From Paracoccaceae bacterium (GTDB lineage: Bacteria; Pseudomonadota; Alphaproteobacteria; Rhodobacterales; Rhodobacteraceae): a stretch of 7,999 bases of DNA. Where the stretch lies: positions 1-7,999 of the forward strand of contig NVQY01000188.1 of assembly GCA_002400675.1 (NCBI GenBank). Direction: 5' to 3'. This document shows, piece after piece, positions 7,041-7,999 of the stretch; position 1 is the stretch's first letter; each line of letters opens with the position of its first letter. Position numbers and translations under genes: made by a program. The notes under the pieces are model-generated. The model was not told where the DNA came from and searched no databases. It saw only the letters and a list, made by a program, of their open reading frames with translations.

Positions 7041-7046
7041 CAAAAC

Positions 7047-7949
7047 ATGACGGCAAAGATTATCGACGGCAAGGCATTCGCAGCCAAGGTGCGCGCGCAG
7101 GTCGCGACCCATGTGGCCAAGATCAAGCAATCCCATGGTGTCACCCCCGGTCTGGCCGTGGTGCTGGTGGGCGAAGACCCGGCCAGCCAGGTCTATGTGC
7201 GTTCAAAGGGCAAAATGACCGTCGAAGTCGGCATGAATTCCTATGAACACAAGCTGGATGCCGACACGCCCGAGGCGGATTTGCTGGCGCTGATCGACCA
7301 GTTGAACAACGATGACAACGTCCATGGCATTCTGGTGCAACTGCCCGTCCCGGATCATATCAACGAAGATCTGGTGATCAATTCCATCAACCCGGCCAAG
7401 GATGTGGACGGGTTCCACATCTCCAACGTCGGTCTTTTGGGAACGGGACAGAAAAGCATGGTGCCCTGCACGCCACTGGGCTGTCTGATGATGCTGCGCG
7501 ATTACCACGGCAGCCTGAGCGGGCTTGACGCGGTGATCATCGGGCGCTCCAACATCGTTGGCAAACCTATGGCGCAGTTGTTGCTGGGCGATAGTTGCAC
7601 CGTGACCATCGCCCATTCGCGCACCCGTGATCTGCCTGATGTGGTGCGGCGCGCTGATATCGTCGTGGCGGCGGTGGGGCGGCCGGAAATGGTGCCGGGG
7701 GACTGGATCAAACCGGGGGCCACGGTGATTGATGTGGGCATCAACCGGCTTGACGCGCCGGAAAAAGGCGAAGGCAAGACGCGGTTGGTTGGCGATGTGG
7801 ATTTCGCTTCGGTCTCGCAGGTGGCGGGGGCGATCACACCGGTACCGGGGGGCGTTGGGCCGATGACCATCGCCTGCCTTCTGGCCAACACGCTGACCGC
7901 CTGTTGCCGCGCCGGGGGTTTTGAGGAACCAGAAGGTCTGACCGCCTGA
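7047..7949 (+). CDS. folD: FolD, bifunctional methylene-THF dehydrogenase / methenyl-THF cyclohydrolase
   Basis: FolD oxidises 5,10-methylene-THF to 5,10-methenyl-THF with NADP and hydrolyses that to 10-formyl-THF; both steps are reversible. The protein has 300 residues, slightly longer than the 288 of E. coli. The catalytic YxxxK is Y50-K54 in QVYVRSKGK, after VGEDPAS (41-47). Substrate-site residues are Q98 in ILVQLPVP and D121 in KDVDGFH. The dinucleotide-binding domain carries [11 protein letters not shown] (165-175), and the C-terminal signature [11 protein letters not shown] spans 264-274. A short tail after about residue 285 ends EEPEGLTA and looks disordered. All key residues are present, so both activities are expected. 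With fhs just upstream, the two enzymes connect formate to methylene-THF. A terminator-like hairpin and a palindromic repeat lie between the two genes, so their expression may be only partly linked. Confidence 0.98.
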   Translation: MTAKIIDGKAFAAKVRAQVATHVAKIKQSHGVTPGLAVVLVGEDPASQVYVRSKGKMTVEVGMNSYEHKLDADTPEADLLALIDQLNNDDNVHGILVQLPVPDHINEDLVINSINPAKDVDGFHISNVGLLGTGQKSMVPCTPLGCLMMLRDYHGSLSGLDAVIIGRSNIVGKPMAQLLLGDSCTVTIAHSRTRDLPDVVRRADIVVAAVGRPEMVPGDWIKPGATVIDVGINRLDAPEKGEGKTRLVGDVDFASVSQVAGAITPVPGGVGPMTIACLLANTLTACCRAGGFEEPEGLTA

Positions 7950-7957
7950 GAAAACAA

Positions 7958-7986
7958 CGCGGCCGGCCTGTATCAGGCGGGCCGCG
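7958..7986 (+). terminator. GC-rich hairpin after folD, possible terminator
   Basis: CGCGGCCGGCCTG (7958-7970) pairs with CAGGCGGGCCGCG (7974-7986) over 13 positions with one G-G mismatch and a TAT loop, 8 bases after the folD stop. No T-run follows in the 13 bases left before the window edge, so termination would be weak or Rho-assisted. It may also be an intergenic palindrome. Confidence 0.45.
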
Positions 7987-7999
7987 CTATGTCGGCTCT

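Noticed and set aside
6904..7046. Riboswitch (THF-type or glycine) before fhs or folD
   Set aside because: I could not match a known folate or glycine riboswitch core by eye. The palindrome before folD looks more like a dispersed repeat. A covariance-model search would be decisive.
1..7999. Mobile element, CRISPR array, tRNA/rRNA, phage or defence genes
   Set aside because: No transposase or integrase motif, no regularly spaced repeats, and no tRNA or rRNA signatures were seen; every long stretch belongs to an identified housekeeping gene.

Overview
The window reads as chromosomal DNA from an alphaproteobacterium, most likely of the Rhodobacteraceae (Roseobacter group). The reasons are the high GC content, the protein sequences themselves, and the gene order tolB-pal-cpoB(ybgF)-tilS-ftsH, which I recall as usual in that family. 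The assignment comes from recognising sequences, not from a database search. All seven substantial genes are on the + strand and cover about 92% of the window.

Layout. Positions 1-309 hold the last 102 codons of tolB, cut by the window edge. They are followed by pal (386-886), cpoB (891-1712), tilS (1709-2962, TTG start overlapping the cpoB stop) and ftsH (3038-4960, TTG start with a good Shine-Dalgarno). A strong intrinsic terminator at 4978-5015 closes this block. A 266-base spacer follows. It contains a possible 34-codon ORF (5126-5230) whose stop overlaps the fhs start as ATGA. Then come fhs (5227-6903), a terminator-like hairpin, a compound palindrome that looks like a dispersed intergenic repeat, folD (7047-7949), and a GC-rich hairpin at the window edge.

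Function. TolB, Pal and CpoB belong to the Tol-Pal envelope system, which links outer membrane, peptidoglycan and the constricting septum. TilS modifies the AUA-reading tRNA-Ile. FtsH is the membrane-bound AAA+ zinc protease for quality control. Fhs and FolD form a one-carbon module: Fhs makes 10-formyl-THF from formate, and bifunctional FolD interconverts 10-formyl-, methenyl- and methylene-THF. The pair can feed formate into biosynthesis or run in reverse to dispose of C1 units.

Novelty. The genes are housekeeping genes with intact motifs, and I see no mobile element, CRISPR array, RNA gene, phage gene or defence system. The parts worth a second look are non-coding or very small: the putative coupled small ORF before fhs, the three-arm palindrome before folD, the tandem hairpins sharing an 8-base repeat at the end of ftsH, and a possible heat-shock-type promoter at the tilS/ftsH junction. 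None amounts to strong evidence for a new system.
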